64,000 nucleotides of DNA, from the NCBI GenBank assembly GCA_963726665.1, contig CAVSDW010000012.1, positions 186,001-250,000 on the forward strand. The letters are read 5' to 3'. The notes below the pieces were generated by a model. The model made no database searches and had not been told where the DNA came from. It worked only from the letters and a program-made list of their open reading frames with translations. The position numbers and the translations under genes are program-made. Below, in pieces: positions 1 through 8,413 of this stretch (position 1 is its first letter; each line of letters starts with the position of its first letter). The DNA comes from RPQJ01 sp963726665. GTDB lineage: Bacteria > Pseudomonadota > Gammaproteobacteria > Steroidobacterales > Steroidobacteraceae.

Positions 1-213
1 CTCCTGCTGCACCGGCGCGAACTCGATCGCCTGATCGGCGCGGTCGAACGCAAGGGACACACGATCGTGCCCCTCAAGCTGTACTGGAAGAACGGCAACG
101 TGAAGATCGAGATCGGGCTCGCCAAGGGCAAGCAGTCGCACGACAAGCGCGCGACCGAGAAGGACCGCGACTGGCAGCGGGAGAAGTCGAGGGTGCTCCG
201 GGCGCGACGCTGA
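1..213 (+). CDS. smpB: SsrA-binding protein SmpB, C-terminal part
   Basis: The first 70 codons of the window, ending in TGA at 211-213, read as the C-terminal half of SmpB. SmpB binds the tRNA-like end of tmRNA and brings it to stalled ribosomes for trans-translation. The segment keeps the conserved core LKLYWKNGNVKIEIGLAKGK and the basic tail with KRATEKDRDWQREK, which forms a helix in the mRNA channel on the ribosome. The start lies upstream of the window. Its RNA partner ssrA follows on the same strand 151 bases downstream, a common arrangement in proteobacteria. Confidence 0.95.
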   Translation, partial: LLLHRRELDRLIGAVERKGHTIVPLKLYWKNGNVKIEIGLAKGKQSHDKRATEKDRDWQREKSRVLRARR

Positions 214-230
214 TCCGGGACAGCGGTTCG

Positions 231-302
231 TGATCAGCGGTTAGCGGTTAGTGATAACGCGGGGGTCTGGGCGCCGCGGATCTCCTCACTAACCGCTGAT
301 CA
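231..302. repeat. Inverted repeat between smpB and ssrA
   Basis: Perfect 14-base arms TGATCAGCGGTTAG (231-244) and its reverse complement (289-302) flank a 44-base centre. Partial extra copies of the GCGGTTAG core lie beside the left arm (GCGGTTAGTGAT) and of TGATCA beside the right arm. The element sits just after the smpB stop and just before the ssrA promoter. It could be an smpB transcript terminator or processing hairpin, or a small dispersed palindromic element. No U-tract follows it. Confidence 0.6.
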
Positions 303-322
303 CTGATCATTAGTCACTCTCC

Positions 323-350
323 TTGCATTTCCGCCCCCTGCCCCTACACT
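323..350 (+). promoter_or_regulatory. Probable sigma70 promoter of ssrA
   Basis: TTGCAT at 323-328 and TACACT at 345-350 are separated by 16 bases. The mature tmRNA 5' end is predicted at 365, so transcription would start just upstream and leave a short leader to be trimmed. Confidence 0.55.
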
Positions 351-364
351 GGTGCCGTCCATCT

Positions 365-719
365 GGGGGCGACCGGTTTCGACGTGGGTCGCGAAACTCC
401 ATGTGCATGCCGAGGTGCAAGGTTCCTCGTTAAACCGCTTGCAAACAACTAGTTGCCAACGAAGACAACTACGCTCTGGCGGCTTAACCCCGCCTAACCC
501 TCGACTGGCATGTGCTTGTGCATCCAGACCCGGGGGACGCGCTCACAAGCTCGCGGGTCCAGTGTGCTGAGGGCTGGCTCGCTAAAATGCACCTGAGCTG
601 GTTGAACGTCTTCCCTGCCGCTCGGGTAGCGTTCGACGAGAATCAAAGAGACGGCTAAGCATGTAGGTCCTGGAACGTAGGGCTTGCGGACGCGGGTTCG
701 ATTCCCGCCGCCTCCACCA
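365..719 (+). ncRNA. ssrA: tmRNA (transfer-messenger RNA)
   Basis: This is a one-piece tmRNA of about 355 nt. The 5' end GGGGGCGACCGGTTTCGACG pairs with CGCCTCC just before the encoded CCA end (one G-U pair), forming the acceptor stem. A T-arm with loop TTCGATT closes the tRNA-like domain. The tag reading frame starts at GCC 455 and ends at TAA 485-487, encoding ANEDNYALAA, close to the enterobacterial ANDENYALAA and ending in the ALAA degron seen by ClpXP. With SmpB it rescues stalled ribosomes. The ends are set from stem pairing and the CCA. Confidence 0.95.
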
Positions 720-725
720 TCCGCG

Positions 726-751
726 CCCCCGGCTTCGCGCCGGGGGTTTTT
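726..751 (+). terminator. Rho-independent terminator of ssrA
   Basis: CCCCCGGC (726-733) and GCCGGGGG (739-746) form an 8-bp GC stem with loop TTCGC, followed by five T. It begins seven bases after the CCA end of tmRNA. Confidence 0.9.
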
Positions 752-868
752 CGACGCCACATCCGCGCCGAGTTCGTCAACCACGCCTTGTCCCGTTGGA
801 CCGTGGGCAAGATTGCCGCTCTGCGCGTACATTATTGGCTCTCGAACCTCTTTCCTGATGTCCAGCAC

Positions 869-1132
869 ATGATCACTGCATCACAACTGCGCGCGGCTCG
901 GGCGCTGCTCGGCATTGACCAGAAGACGCTTGCCGCACGCGCCCGGCTCTCCCTGCCCACGATCCAGCGCATGGAGGCCAGCGACGGAGTCATACGCGGC
1001 AACGTCGATTCGCTGACCAAGGTCGTGCAGGCACTGGACAACATGGGCATCGAACTGATCGGCGACGGAGCCGCGAGCGCCTCAGGCGGTCGCGGCGTGC
1101 GCATGCGCGAACGGGCGCCTCGCGCGACCTAG
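869..1132 (+). CDS. Small XRE-family helix-turn-helix regulator
   Basis: This is an 87-residue protein made of one lambda-repressor-like HTH domain. Residues 1-60 carry the typical pattern ITASQLRAARALLGIDQ, TLAARARLSLPTIQRMEA and a dimerisation-like stretch ending IELIG. The ATG at 869 is chosen because homologues of this type begin MITxxQLRAARALLG; an in-frame ATG at 788 would add 27 poorly coding residues. It lies after the tmRNA terminator and converges on the membrane-complex operon, sharing the four bases CTAG at 1129-1132 for both stop codons. Its target is unknown. The operon next door is read toward it, so control is possible but not shown. Confidence 0.8.
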   Translation: MITASQLRAARALLGIDQKTLAARARLSLPTIQRMEASDGVIRGNVDSLTKVVQALDNMGIELIGDGAASASGGRGVRMRERAPRAT

Positions 1133-1647
1133 GATCCCTGCTTCTTCCCGGACAGCGCGGTGAGGATGCCCGCCATGATGCGGGCGGGTGACGGGGGACA
1201 CCCGGGCACGACGACATCCACCGGGATGACGTTCGCCACCGCGCCGCAGCTCGCGTAGCTCTCGCCGAAGATTCCCCCGCAGGCGCCGCAGTCGCCGATC
1301 GCCACCACGAGCTTCGGTTCCGGCGTGGCGTCGTACGTGCGCCGCAACGCAACTTCCATGTGGCGCGATACCGGGCCCGTGACCAGCAGCATGTCGGCAT
1401 GTCGCGGGCTCGCGACGAACCGGATGCCCAGCGACTCGATGCTGTAGATCGGGTTGTTCACGGCGTGGATCTCGAGTTCGCAACCGTTGCAGGAGCCCGC
1501 GTCGACTGCACGGATGCACAGCGCGCGGCCGAGCACCTCTCGGACGTGCCGATCCAGCGCCTCGCGTACTCTCAGGTCCTCGTCCGTCGCGGGCGGGGCC
1601 TCGGTCACGATGCCGGTCATGGCGATCTGCTTGAGCGTCTTCAACAT
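1129..1647 (-). CDS. NuoB/HyfI-like small subunit of a hydrogenase-related membrane complex
   Basis: This 172-residue protein belongs to the NuoB / hydrogenase-3 and -4 small-subunit family (HycG, HyfI). It keeps the four ligands of the proximal 4Fe-4S (N2-type) cluster: C53 and C56 in SCNGCELEI, C120 in GDCGACGG, and C150 in PGCPP. The electron-transfer cluster is therefore predicted to be intact. It is the last gene of a six-gene operon and starts 5 bases after the large-subunit gene. In complex I this subunit links the iron-sulfur arm to the quinone site. Because the partner large subunit lacks NiFe ligands, the product is better compared with EhrS-type subunits than with a true hydrogenase small subunit. 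Confidence 0.88.
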   Translation of the reverse strand: MLKTLKQIAMTGIVTEAPPATDEDLRVREALDRHVREVLGRALCIRAVDAGSCNGCELEIHAVNNPIYSIESLGIRFVASPRHADMLLVTGPVSRHMEVALRRTYDATPEPKLVVAIGDCGACGGIFGESYASCGAVANVIPVDVVVPGCPPSPARIMAGILTALSGKKQGS

Positions 1648-1652
1648 GGGCG

Positions 1653-3194
1653 CTAGAGGTCGTGACCGCTGTAGGAAAGATTGAACGACTTATTGATGAG
1701 CGGAAAGTCGGGCACGATGTTGCCGATGATTGCGTGCTCGAGTACCGGCCAGTTGAGCCATGACGGGTCCTGCGGGTGGCAGCGTCGAATGGACCCGCCC
1801 TCGCCCGCGGTGAGCGCTACGACCACCGGTCCCCGCCATCCCTCGATCAGCCCGATGGCCTGGCTGCCAGCCGCAGGATCGGCCACCCGGACAGCGTGAG
1901 GTCCGGGCGGCAGGCCCGCCACGATGCGTGCGATCAGCCGGCAGGATTCACGGACCTCGTCGAAGCGCACGGCCACGCGTGCGAGCACATCGCCATCGCT
2001 GCCAACGCACTTGACGGGCTCGAGTTCGCCGTACGGGTCGCAGGGAAGATCCAAGCGCATGTCCACCGCCTGCCCGCTCGCCCGGCCCGCCAGCCCGATG
2101 AGGCCGAGGCGCGATGCGAGCTCCGGCGTCACGGCGCCGGCGCCGGCGAATCGGTCCCGCACGCCGGCATGCTCGTCGTAAATGAGCCGCAGCACTTCGA
2201 CCTCGCGGGCCAGGTCGGAGGCAAGCGCGACAAGCGACGCGGCCTGTCCTTCGCTCAGGTCGCGGCTCGTCCCGCCTGCCACGATGAAGTCGAGCAGGTA
2301 GCGCTGGCCGAGCGCCTGCTCGGTCGCTCGCAGCAGCCGCTCCTTGAGCCGCGAGAACTGCGCGAGCCCGAAGGCGAAGCCGGCGTCGTTGCCGAGCGCG
2401 CCGAGGTCACCGAGGTGGTTTGCAACGCGCTCGAGCTCCAGCGCGAGTGCGCGCAACCACACGGCACGCCGTGGAACGCTGGCTCCCGCGGCTCCCTCGA
2501 GGGCCTGGCAATAGGCCCAGGAAAACGCCACGGCGGAGTCACCCGAGACTCTCGCGGCGAGACGGTGCCCTTCCTGGAGGCTGAGCGACTGGAAGCGTCG
2601 CTCGATGCCCTTGTGCACGTAGCCGAGGCGCTCCTCGAGCCGCAGCACCTTTTCGCCGACGATCGAGAATCGGAAATGGCCGGGCTCGATGATGCCCGCG
2701 TGCACGGGCCCGACCGGCACTTCGTGTACCCCGTCGCCCTCCACTCGTACGAACGCGTAATCGTCCACTGGTAAAGGCGATTCCGGGCCGCGCCAGTCGG
2801 CGGCGGTCGCCAGGGGATGGAACCGCGCGGGCCACGTCGCGTGACGCAGCCACGGGCGCTCATCCGCGCACGTGGAGACGAGGCCGTGCAGGTCGAATAC
2901 TGCACGCTGCATCCGGCCGGCCGACGGGAATACGTCCTCGACTCCGGGATACCGTTCGCCGGCTTCCTCGACTCGCAGTTGCACCGCGAGCCCGCCGGGC
3001 TGCGCGAGGTAGAACGCATGAACAGTGGCGCAACCCGCCAGTGAGGTGTCCGCCCAGAGCGCCAGCAACCGCCCGCCGCTGGCCGCGACATCCTGGGCCA
3101 CCTCGCGCCAGGCGGTCCGGCTTGCAACCAGCGCCTTGAGCCCGGGCGCCCCCGCCACGGTCACGGCCTCGCCCCACCAGCGTGCGATTGGCAT
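1653..3194 (-). CDS. NuoCD/HyfG-like large subunit without NiFe ligands (Ehr-type)
   Basis: The 513-residue protein has a NuoC-like N-terminal part (about 20-125) and a NuoD/HycE-like part (about 160-513) opening with GPVHAGIIEPGHFRFS, a hallmark of group 4 hydrogenase large subunits. The two motifs that bind NiFe in real hydrogenases are altered. RxCGxC is RVSGDS (S217, S220), and the C-terminal DPCxxC is replaced near residue 476 by DPSWLNW. All four cysteine ligands are absent, so hydrogen chemistry is not expected. Family knowledge: Ehr complexes, first named in Geobacter, share this loss and have unknown substrates. The ATG is one base from the upstream stop, showing tight coupling. The C-terminus NIVPDFPLINKSFNLSYSGHDL is typical of the family. 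Confidence 0.88.
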   Translation of the reverse strand: MPIARWWGEAVTVAGAPGLKALVASRTAWREVAQDVAASGGRLLALWADTSLAGCATVHAFYLAQPGGLAVQLRVEEAGERYPGVEDVFPSAGRMQRAVFDLHGLVSTCADERPWLRHATWPARFHPLATAADWRGPESPLPVDDYAFVRVEGDGVHEVPVGPVHAGIIEPGHFRFSIVGEKVLRLEERLGYVHKGIERRFQSLSLQEGHRLAARVSGDSAVAFSWAYCQALEGAAGASVPRRAVWLRALALELERVANHLGDLGALGNDAGFAFGLAQFSRLKERLLRATEQALGQRYLLDFIVAGGTSRDLSEGQAASLVALASDLAREVEVLRLIYDEHAGVRDRFAGAGAVTPELASRLGLIGLAGRASGQAVDMRLDLPCDPYGELEPVKCVGSDGDVLARVAVRFDEVRESCRLIARIVAGLPPGPHAVRVADPAAGSQAIGLIEGWRGPVVVALTAGEGGSIRRCHPQDPSWLNWPVLEHAIIGNIVPDFPLINKSFNLSYSGHDL

Positions 3195-3195
3195 C

Positions 3196-4653
3196 TCAGC
3201 CGCCCCCGATCAGCCGGGCTGCCGCGCGGTACCAGTCCCCGAGGTACGGCGGGATGTAGAGCCCGAGTGCCAGCACGATGGCCAGGTGCGCGAAGACAGG
3301 GAGCAAGGCCGGCTGGTGAGGCAGGCGGCGCGCCTTCGTCTCGCCGAAGACCATCGACTGCACGCGGCTGAAGATGGCTGCGAATGCCACGCCCAGCGCC
3401 GCGAGCAGGATGGGGGTCGCCCAGGGCTGCTGGCGCATCGCGGTCGTCAGGATCAGGAATTCGCTCGCGAACACGCCGAAGGGCGGCAACCCGAGGATCG
3501 CGAGCGTCCCGATCATGAGCCCCCATCCGATCGTCGGGTTCAGGGTGATGAGGCCCCGGATGTCCTCGATGCGTTGCGAGCCCACCTTCTGCGCGGCGTG
3601 GCCCACGGCGAAAAAGATGGCCGACTTGGTGAGTGAATGCACCGTCATGTGCAGCAGCGCCGCGAAATTGGCAACCGGTCCGCCCATGCCGAACGCGAAT
3701 GTGACGATGCCCATGTGCTCGATCGACGAATACGCGAACAGCCGCTTGATGTCCCGCTGCCGCCAGAGGAACAGGGCGGCGAGAACCACCGACAGCAGGC
3801 CGAAGCCCATCAGCATGTTCGAGGGCAGCGCGCTCTGCAGCGAGCCCTCCACCAGCACCTTGCAGCGCACGACCGCGTAGATCGCGACGTTCAGCAGCAG
3901 CCCCGAGAGCACTGCGGAGATCGGTGTCGGACCCTCGGCGTGTGCGTCCGGCAGCCAGTTGTGCAACGGTGCGAGACCCACCTTGGTCCCGTAGCCCACC
4001 AGCAGGAAGACGAATGCGATTCCCAGGACCCGCGGCTCGAGTTCCGACTTGACCGCGACGAGGTGGGTCCACAGCAATGCGTCCACGCCATGGGCGCCCA
4101 GCACCTTCTCGGCCGCGAAGTACAGCAGGATGGTGCCGAACAAAGCCTGCGCGATACCGACGCCGCACAGGATGAAGTACTTCCAGCCCGCCTCCAGGCT
4201 CGCGGGCGTGCGGTACAGCGTGACGAGCAGCACCGTCGACAGGGTGGCGGCCTCCATCGCAACCCACAGGAGACCGAGGTTGTTGGTGGTGAGCGCGACC
4301 AGCATCGTCGCCATGAACAGCTGGTACATGCTGTGGTACAGGCGCAGGCGCCGCTTGCCGATGCGCCCGTGCTCCGCCTCGATGCGCATGTATGGACGCG
4401 AAAACACGGCGGTCGTGAACCCGACGAACGCCGTCAGCACGACCAGGAACACGTTGAAGGGATCGATGAAGAACTGCTCATGCGCCGCGAGCACGTTGCC
4501 TTCGCGCAGCACCCGGGCCGTGAGGACGCACGCAGCGAGGAACGTGGCGCCACTGAACGCCACGTTGGCCTCTGCCGCCCAGCGCCGGGCCCCGAACAAC
4601 CCGAGCAGCACTGCGCCCGCGAGCGGCATCATCAGGAGGACCGCGAACTCCAC
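3196..4653 (-). CDS. HyfF/NuoM-N-like proton-translocating membrane subunit
   Basis: This 485-residue multi-pass membrane protein belongs to the antiporter-like subunit family of complex I and formate hydrogenlyases. The core LHNWLPDAHAEGPTPISAVL is the conserved stretch with the discontinuous-helix histidine and proline, and it is followed by the HyfF-like SGLLLNVAIYAVVRCK. Many hydrophobic segments span the whole length. It is expected to form one ion channel of the complex in the inner membrane. The start ATG directly abuts the preceding stop codon (4654-4656), as for neighbours in one operon. Confidence 0.85.
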   Translation of the reverse strand: MEFAVLLMMPLAGAVLLGLFGARRWAAEANVAFSGATFLAACVLTARVLREGNVLAAHEQFFIDPFNVFLVVLTAFVGFTTAVFSRPYMRIEAEHGRIGKRRLRLYHSMYQLFMATMLVALTTNNLGLLWVAMEAATLSTVLLVTLYRTPASLEAGWKYFILCGVGIAQALFGTILLYFAAEKVLGAHGVDALLWTHLVAVKSELEPRVLGIAFVFLLVGYGTKVGLAPLHNWLPDAHAEGPTPISAVLSGLLLNVAIYAVVRCKVLVEGSLQSALPSNMLMGFGLLSVVLAALFLWRQRDIKRLFAYSSIEHMGIVTFAFGMGGPVANFAALLHMTVHSLTKSAIFFAVGHAAQKVGSQRIEDIRGLITLNPTIGWGLMIGTLAILGLPPFGVFASEFLILTTAMRQQPWATPILLAALGVAFAAIFSRVQSMVFGETKARRLPHQPALLPVFAHLAIVLALGLYIPPYLGDWYRAAARLIGGG

Positions 4654-5322
4654 CTAGGGGTCCTCCCGCAGCGACTCGAGGTGATGAAGGTCGAGGCTGT
4701 CGAACTGCTCGCGGATCTGGAAGAAGAACACGCCGAGCACCAGCATGGCCACCAGGACGTCCAGCGCAACCCCGAGCTCGACGATCATCGGCATTCCATA
4801 GGTCGCGCTCATCGCACCGAAGAAGAGCCCGTTCTCCATCGACAGGAAGCCGACGACCTGCGACATGGCCTTGCGACGGGTGATCATCGTGATGAAGGCG
4901 AGCAGGATCACCGCCACCGCGATGCCGATGGCGTTGCGCATGGCGGTGTTGGCCAGGGCCGCAATCGGCTGCGCCAGCCCGAATGCAAAGACGACCGTCA
5001 CTACGCCGGCCAGCATCGTGCCGGCGGTGTTCAGCAGCGGCTCCGTGTCCCAGTAGACCTCGAGCCGCCTGATCATTCGATGCAGCAGCCACGGCAGCAG
5101 GAAGACCTTGAGAGCCAGCGTCAGGGCCGCAGACAGGTACAGGTGGCCCTGGCCGGTACGCCGGGCCAGCAGCAGCGTCGCGAAGAACAGCAGCGCTCCC
5201 TGCATCGCGAGCAGGTTCACCAGGGTCACGATCCGCCGCTGCGAAAGCATCGAGAACGAAAGCAGCAGCAGCAGCGCGGCGCAGACGTTCAGGAGTTGCA
5301 GGTCGAAGGGCATGCCGCTCAT
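4654..5322 (-). CDS. HyfE-like (NuoK-related) membrane subunit
   Basis: This is a 222-residue hydrophobic protein. The N-terminal MSGMPFDLQLLNVCAALLLL is followed by several membrane spans. The segment VGFLSMENGLFFGA holds the glutamate (MEN motif) conserved in NuoK and HyfE and used in proton transfer. The length fits HyfE (about 216) rather than NuoK (about 100). The ATG at 5322 is preferred because upstream in-frame sequence reads as a shadow of the previous gene. It lies between the NuoH-like and NuoM-like genes, as in hyf operons. Confidence 0.85.
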   Translation of the reverse strand: MSGMPFDLQLLNVCAALLLLLSFSMLSQRRIVTLVNLLAMQGALLFFATLLLARRTGQGHLYLSAALTLALKVFLLPWLLHRMIRRLEVYWDTEPLLNTAGTMLAGVVTVVFAFGLAQPIAALANTAMRNAIGIAVAVILLAFITMITRRKAMSQVVGFLSMENGLFFGAMSATYGMPMIVELGVALDVLVAMLVLGVFFFQIREQFDSLDLHHLESLREDP

Positions 5323-5324
5323 GG

Positions 5325-6275
5325 TCAGGCCCCCAGCAGGAGGTGCACGAGCATGCCGAGCACCGCGAAGAGAAACGCCGTGGCGAGGAACTCGGGCGCG
5401 CGGAAGACGCGCAGTTTTGCCGACAGTGTTTCGAGCACCGCGAGCCACACGCCCGCCACGGCCAGCTTCGCGGTCAATGCCGGGATCGACACCAGGAGGT
5501 CGGACGGGCCCGCCTGCCCCATGGCCGCGCCCCACGGCACGAAGAGCGCGAAGCCGATGCAGGCGTAGTTGAACAGCTTGAGCGCGGCCGCCCACTCCAT
5601 GAGCGCGAGGTGCCTGGCCGAATACTCGAGCAGCAGGGCCTCGTGGATCATGGTGAGCTCGAGGTGGGTGGCCGGGTTGTCGACCGGTATCCTGGCGTTC
5701 TCCGCCAGCAGCACCATCGTGAAGGCGACCGCCGTGAAGGCGAGGCTCGGATACAGCCCGAGCGCCTGGGTGGCCAGCCGCTCGGAGATGAGCGGCAGCG
5801 CCGTGGTGGCCGATATCAGCGACGCAACGAAGATCACCATGAGCAGGGCAGGCTCAGCGAGAAAGCCCACCATCATTTCGCGCCGCGCGCCCATGGTTCC
5901 GAAGGCCGTGCCGATGTCCATCGCGGCCAACGACAGGAAGACCCTCGCTACCGCGAAGAGCCCCACGAGCGCTATCGCGTCCGCCGCCGATGTGAACGGC
6001 AGGCGCGTGCCCATCGAAGGGATGATGGCGGCTGCCGCGACCATGGCCCCGAAAACGACGTACGGTGCCGCACGGAACAGCGGCGAGGCCGTGTCCGCGA
6101 TCACCGCATCCTTGTGGAACAGCTTGCGAAGTCCGCGGTACGGGAGAAGCGGGTTCGGGGCGCGCCGATTCTGCAGCCACGCCCGGACCATGTTCACCCA
6201 TCCCAGGAACAGGGGCGCAACGATCAGCGCCGCCAGCACCTCCAGGACCTGCGTCAACCATGGGATGACGTTCAC
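5325..6275 (-). CDS. HyfC/NuoH-like membrane anchor subunit
   Basis: The 316-residue membrane protein is of the NuoH/HyfC family, which anchors the peripheral arm and forms part of the quinone or proton entry path. Diagnostic stretches are the N-terminal PLFLGWVNMVRAWLQNRRAP, the loop ARIPVDNPATHLELTMIHEA with its conserved acidic residues, and LLEYSARHLALMEWA. The GTG start at 6275 overlaps the upstream TGA as GTGA, the usual sign of translational coupling. Confidence 0.87.
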   Translation of the reverse strand: MNVIPWLTQVLEVLAALIVAPLFLGWVNMVRAWLQNRRAPNPLLPYRGLRKLFHKDAVIADTASPLFRAAPYVVFGAMVAAAAIIPSMGTRLPFTSAADAIALVGLFAVARVFLSLAAMDIGTAFGTMGARREMMVGFLAEPALLMVIFVASLISATTALPLISERLATQALGLYPSLAFTAVAFTMVLLAENARIPVDNPATHLELTMIHEALLLEYSARHLALMEWAAALKLFNYACIGFALFVPWGAAMGQAGPSDLLVSIPALTAKLAVAGVWLAVLETLSAKLRVFRAPEFLATAFLFAVLGMLVHLLLGA

Positions 6276-8275
6276 AGGCCCACCGCCAGCAGGACGACCA
6301 GCGTGATGAAGCTGTACAGCAGGTAGGTCGAGATCCTGCCCTGCTGCAGCCACGCGACGGAATCCGCCGCTCGCTGCACGATCCCGCCCAGGGGCGCGTA
6401 CAGGGTCCGCCAGACGAGGTCGCCCACGACGACACGGTATCGGGGCGCTGCGTCGAACGGGGACGGCAGTTCCCGCTCCATGTGGAAGAACGACTGGAAG
6501 ATGTGCCGGATGGGCTGGCCAAATCCCTCGGCCGTGTCCTGCATGCGGGCGTCCATGCGGGCAAACCCGCAGTCCCAGGCCGGCGCCCGCCGCACCGTGC
6601 GCCGGTACAACCGGCGGACGATCAGGTACGTCAGGAACACCACTGCAACGATCACGAGCAGCAGCACCAGGGGCGCATAGGACACCTCGCGATCCGGCAG
6701 CGGCGCGAGCACCCAGGACCAGCCCTCGGCCGTCGGCAACGACTCACCGGTCAGCTGGCGCGTGGCGTAGCCGAGCCCACGGATGACCTGCACCGGCAGC
6801 AGGCCGAGCAGCACGCACCCCGCGGCCAGCCACACCAGGCCGGCCCTCTCGAGCCAGCCGGCATCGTGTGCCTTCGCGAGCGACGGCTCACGCGGCTGGC
6901 CAAGGAATATGACGCCGTAGAACTTGACCATCACGTAGCCCGAAAGCGCGGCAGCCAGGGCTACGACCGCCGCACCGAGCGGCAACAGCATGTTCACGAA
7001 CGTGTGCGGAACCTCCTGCGCGAACAGGAACGACTGCAGCAGCAGCCACTCGGACACGAAGCCGTTCAGGGGCGGCAATCCGGCGATCGCGAGGACCCCC
7101 ACCAGCGTGAGCCAGGCGACCCACGGCATGCGGTGGATGAGACCGCCGAGCCGGCCGAGGTTGCGCTCGGCCGTCGCGTGCAGCACCGCACCGGTGCCAA
7201 TGAACAACAGGCTCTTCATGAACGAGTGATTGATGGCGTGGTAGAGCACCGCCGTCAGCGCCAGCGCGGAAAGTGCCCGCATGCCCGCGCCGTGGAAAAC
7301 GATCGCGAGGCCGAGCCCCGTGAACAGGATCCCGATGTTCTCGATGGACGAGTAGGCGAGCAGGCGCTTCATGTCTGTCTGCGCCGCCGCGAACACCACA
7401 CCGAACAGCGCGGTCGAGAGGCCCAGCAGGACTGGAATCAGGCCCCACCACCAGAGCGGGTCGCCCAGCAGGTCGAAGGTCACGCGCAGGACACCGTACA
7501 CCGCGGTTTTCAGCATGATGCCGCTCATCAGTGCCGAAACCGGCGATGGCGCCGCGGGGTGGGCCTCGGGCAGCCAGACGTGCATGGGCAGCAACCCGGC
7601 CTTGGCGCCGAAGCCGACGAGCGCCAGGCCGAACGCCGCCGCCGCCCAACCTGGCGAGAGTTGCGCCGCCCGCATGGCATCGAACGTGAACTGCCAGCTG
7701 CCGCCCTGCATCACGCCAAAGCTGAGCAGGATGGACAGCGCACCGACGTGCGCGATCAGCATGTACAGGAATCCTGCGCGCCGGATTTCCGGCAGGCCAT
7801 GCTGGGCAGTGACCAGGAAATATGACGAGAGAGCCATCGACTCCCACGCCACCATGAACCCGTAGGCATCGTCCGCCACCAGCACGAAGCCCATGGCCGC
7901 CAGGAACACGTGGTACTGCAGGCACAGCAGCCCGGGCGCCGTGCCCTGCCCCTTGCGGAAATAGCCCGCCGCAAACATCGATATTCCGGTCGATGCGGCA
8001 CCGAGCAGGAACAGGAAGACGCACGACAGCGCGTCGAGTCGCGCGTGCATGGGCAGGTCCGGAAGACCGATCAGGAGCGTCACGCGCTCAACGGGAGCGC
8101 CGATGCTGAGGAGCGCGACCACGGCGAGCCCCGCTCCGCACAGCGCACTCAACGGGAAGAGTCCTCGCGCGACCAGCCTCAGGCTGTCCTGGCGCAGCAA
8201 GCCGCAGAACCCGATCGCAAGCCAGAGCGCGATCACCGCCAGGACGGCGGACAGGTGCGGTTCAGGAACGGTCAT
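6272..8275 (-). CDS. HyfB/NuoL-like membrane subunit
   Basis: This 667-residue, strongly hydrophobic protein is the first gene of the operon. The core contains HVWLPEAHPAAPSPVSALMS and LLAYSSIENIGI, both conserved in antiporter-like subunits of complex I and hydrogenase-4. The length and the hydrophilic C-terminal insert (about residues 560-640, including YRRTVRRAPAWDCGFARMDARM) match HyfB. The complex encoded here has HyfB, C, E, F, G and I equivalents. I saw no gene for a ferredoxin-like HyfH/NuoI subunit, which limits guesses about the electron donor. Confidence 0.87.
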   Translation of the reverse strand: MTVPEPHLSAVLAVIALWLAIGFCGLLRQDSLRLVARGLFPLSALCGAGLAVVALLSIGAPVERVTLLIGLPDLPMHARLDALSCVFLFLLGAASTGISMFAAGYFRKGQGTAPGLLCLQYHVFLAAMGFVLVADDAYGFMVAWESMALSSYFLVTAQHGLPEIRRAGFLYMLIAHVGALSILLSFGVMQGGSWQFTFDAMRAAQLSPGWAAAAFGLALVGFGAKAGLLPMHVWLPEAHPAAPSPVSALMSGIMLKTAVYGVLRVTFDLLGDPLWWWGLIPVLLGLSTALFGVVFAAAQTDMKRLLAYSSIENIGILFTGLGLAIVFHGAGMRALSALALTAVLYHAINHSFMKSLLFIGTGAVLHATAERNLGRLGGLIHRMPWVAWLTLVGVLAIAGLPPLNGFVSEWLLLQSFLFAQEVPHTFVNMLLPLGAAVVALAAALSGYVMVKFYGVIFLGQPREPSLAKAHDAGWLERAGLVWLAAGCVLLGLLPVQVIRGLGYATRQLTGESLPTAEGWSWVLAPLPDREVSYAPLVLLLVIVAVVFLTYLIVRRLYRRTVRRAPAWDCGFARMDARMQDTAEGFGQPIRHIFQSFFHMERELPSPFDAAPRYRVVVGDLVWRTLYAPLGGIVQRAADSVAWLQQGRISTYLLYSFITLVVLLAVGL

Positions 8276-8384
8276 TTCACAAAGATCTACGTAACGCCCT
8301 CATGCGTGCGGCATGCACATCACGGTGCCGCCGACGCTCGCGCGGTGCTGCAAAACCTGTTCCAACATTAGCACTATCTCCGGC

Positions 8385-8413
8385 CTGTTATAAACTATGA
8401 AATATGCTAACAG
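8385..8413. promoter_or_regulatory. AT-rich inverted repeat upstream of the Ehr-like operon
   Basis: CTGTTA (8385-8390) and TAACAG (8408-8413) form an inverted repeat around an AT-rich centre. TTAGCA/TGCTAA half-sites overlap it. This is the only AT-rich island in the 230-base gap between the amidohydrolase stop and the operon start. It is a reasonable place for a promoter and an operator about 110 bases upstream of the first ATG. No clear -35/-10 pair with 16-18 bp spacing was found. Confidence 0.4.

Noticed and set aside
352..570. Plus-strand open frame of 72 codons
   Set aside because: It lies inside tmRNA; only the ANEDNYALAA tag frame is translated.
1129..3194. Functional NiFe hydrogenase
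   Set aside because: The four cysteine ligands of the metal centre are replaced in the large subunit.
3637..5568. Plus-strand open frame of 643 codons
   Set aside because: It is the antisense shadow of the HyfE and HyfF-like genes, with His/Gln/Arg-rich low-complexity translation typical of GC-rich opposite strands.
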